Origin: Halichondria panicea | Lineage: Eukaryota > Porifera > Demospongiae > Suberitida > Halichondriidae | Reading direction: 5' to 3' | DNA length: 64,000 bases | NCBI RefSeq assembly: GCF_963675165.1 | Contig: NC_087388.1 | Coordinates: 620,001 to 684,000, forward strand | In this document: positions 62,332 to 64,000 of the stretch, in pieces | Layout: each line of letters opens with the position of its first letter | How positions within the stretch are numbered: the stretch's first letter is position 1 | Translations under genes and position numbers: made by a program | Notes under the pieces: model-generated | What the model was told of the DNA's origin: nothing | The model's input: only the letters and a program-made list of their open reading frames with translations | Database searches by the model: none

Positions 62332-63706
62332 ATGTTGTCTGTTGCCCTCTCTCTCTGTCTCCTGTTTGCTGCAGTGTGTGGCCAGACTAAACTCTCTGGA
62401 GCAGACAAGCAAGAGCTACTGGAGGCACACAACCACTTCAGGAGCAAAGTCAACCCCATTGCAACCAACATGGAGATGATGGTAACTATGACTTCAACAG
62501 AATAGAGCCAATTCTACAGATGATTAATGCGTGCTATTGTTGACAACAACTTATTTTTTCTCAGGTTTGGAATAACGAACTAGCTACAGTGGCCCAAACA
62601 TATGCAGAGCAGTGTGTGTTTGAGCACAATACTGACAGGGTGTCACAACAAAACACCTTCACTAGTGTGGGAGAAAATATTCTGCTCTCCCAAGAGAACC
62701 CAGTCAACAACTACACAGGACTGGTTGGCGAATGGCAAAACCAGGGAGCTGATTACGACTATCCAATGAATACCTGTTCTGTATCTGCAGTGTGCGGAGC
62801 TTATACCCAGGTGTGTCTGTGGCAGTCCAACTTTAATAGTGGAGTTTATGATTATATTTTGCTGCATGTAATGTAATGACAGAGGAGGTCCGACACGAGT
62901 ACCTCGATTAGGTTAAAATTGAGTTAATTAGTCACACGCAACAATGACTTTACTGTTGAATTTTGCATGTGACCAAGCCTAATCGAGGTACTCGTGTCGT
63001 ACCTCCTCTGATGTAATGAGTGGTCAGTAGGCTGCGTATATAATCATGTTATAATTATATAGCTACTGTTGCTGACTCCACCTCCACCCCCCCCCCAGGT
63101 GGTGTGGGCTAATTCGAACAATGTCGGCTGTGGTGTGTATCGCTGTAATAATAGTACGATTGGTCTCTTACTCGTCTGCAACTATGGACCAGCGTAAGCA
63201 ATTGTCTTAATGTCACGATTGTTATGTAGTCTGTACATGTAGTCAGTCAATGGCTGGTTGTTTAGCTACTGCTGTATAGCGGGTAATTCCCAGGGGTCAA
63301 AACATTCACTATTACAGTAATTATTTACCACTTTATAGGGGCAACTTTATTGGTCAGAGTCCCTTCATGACAGGAAATCAATCGTGCTCTGCCTGCCCTC
63401 CGAATAGCACCTACTGTGAGAGCAACCTGTGCAGTAAGTGTACATGAGATTGTCCAATACAAGTACTAACCTACTGTACACTTAAGTTCTTTAAATTCTT
63501 AACATTTTTGCTGATTGATAATATTATGTGTCAAGATTATTTCTCCAGCTGCTTCGCCTCCTACCCCCACCATGGATCCAACCACCACCATGGTAACAGT
63601 TTCCATGGAATCGACTACCACAGACTCGTCTGCCATCATAACTGCTGGCCCCTCTATAGTGGTCGTCATGGCTGCATTGTATGCCACCCTCAAGCTAGTT
63701 ATGTGA
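62332..63706 (+). CDS. Secreted CAP/CRISP-superfamily protein, probable GPI anchor
   Basis: Five exons (62332-62481, 62565-62810, 63099-63193, 63339-63433, 63549-63706) give 247 residues. A signal peptide (MLSVALSLCLLFAAVCGQ) precedes a CAP domain: LLEAHNHFRSKVNP, VWNNELATVAQTYAEQC, VGENILLS, CGAYTQVVWANSNNVGCGVY and VCNYGPAGNF. The usual CAP-cavity histidine in GHYTQ is alanine here. A short Cys-rich hinge follows (SCSACPPNSTYCESNLC), then a Thr/Ser/Pro-rich stalk and a hydrophobic end (AGPSIVVVMAALYATLKLVM) of the kind that signals GPI attachment. Family members bind lipids or proteins outside the cell; the role here is unknown. Intron 2 holds a 131-bp inverted-repeat element with 9-bp target duplications. 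Confidence 0.88.
62880..63010. mobile_element. 131-bp inverted-repeat element with 9-bp target-site duplication (Mutator-like pattern)
   Basis: The left end 'cagaggaggtccgacacgag' continues 'tacctcgattagg' and pairs with the inverted right end over ~35 bp. The perfect direct repeat ATGTAATGA flanks it at 62871-62879 and 63011-63019. A 9-bp duplication is typical of Mutator/MULE elements. Non-coding, hence non-autonomous. Confidence 0.88.
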
Positions 63707-64000
63707 ACTTGTCAGTTGAACATTTACAAAACATTAAGTTAACTGTATAGTATTATACATGTTTAGGATCTAGAATACAGTGTTGAAGATCATTGTGAGA
63801 CTTTTTAGGTGCCAATATCATGTAGGTTGTGCCTTATGGAGCTCCACTTGTTAATAGTGTAGCGACACTTAAAGCGCCACTATATTTGTGGCGCGGTTTG
63901 CATAATATAATTATAGCCTCAAGCTGTGAATTATAACTAAATGTTATTGAACGTGGGGGAGGGGGGAGATTCGTATGGAAATACACAGTGTGCCTTGTGG
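63707..64000. other. 3' flank of the CAP gene
   Basis: No gene is seen before the window ends. A short inverted pair 'agcgacacttaaagcgccac / gtggcgcggt' lies at 63861-63898. Confidence 0.4.

Overview
The window looks like nuclear DNA of an early-branching animal, most likely a sponge (Porifera, probably a demosponge). The reasons are animal-specific genes (CEP72, TEFM, PIP4P/TMEM55, WDR89, PSKH1-type kinase, TALE/Iroquois-like homeobox genes), compact genes with many short GT-AG introns, and many short inverted-repeat elements and CA/TG microsatellites. The species assignment is an inference from style, not a match. All gene models were read by eye: exons were joined by splice consensus and reading phase, so boundaries may be off by a few bases.

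Layout. 1-4398 (-): centrosomal CEP72 homologue, running off the left edge. 4627-6043 (+): pyruvate dehydrogenase phosphatase, sharing a 228-bp divergent promoter region with CEP72. 6275-8194 (+): TEFM-like mitochondrial protein (helix-hairpin-helix plus RuvC/RNase H-like domain). 8816-16480: three tandem units, each carrying a gene for a type II membrane protein with a DDD motif (third copy frameshifted); two more copies lie at 24938-26002 and 28245-29318. 16567-18829 (-): two small genes of uncertain function, one with a candidate eIF4E-binding motif. 19229-20707 (+): PSKH1-like kinase. 21628-24698 (-): FEN1. 26003-28244: a rearranged patch with a dead retroelement end, a foldback element, and fragments of both FEN1 and homeobox first exons. 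29558-30957 (+) and 35942-37748 (-): two Iroquois-like TALE homeobox genes, with PIP4P/TMEM55 (31362-35360, -) between them. 38346-58276 (-): a 14-exon, ~980-residue fibronectin type III receptor-like membrane protein whose introns hold most of the repeats. 59379-61871 (+): WDR89. 62332-63706 (+): a secreted, probably GPI-anchored CAP/CRISP-domain protein.

How the parts relate. Most genes are independent housekeeping or developmental loci. PDP and TEFM-like are neighbours on one strand and both are expected in mitochondria. The DDD-protein family spread by segmental duplication that also copied pieces of FEN1 and of the homeobox gene. Points that merit a second look are the apparently intact RuvC-type acidic residues in the TEFM-like protein, the DDD-protein family itself, the paired Irx-like genes, several well-defined inverted-repeat elements (one with a 9-bp target duplication, one absent from the matching place in a paralogous block), and the repeated use of C-runs or C-run plus (CA)n tracts as the pyrimidine tract before 3' splice sites.
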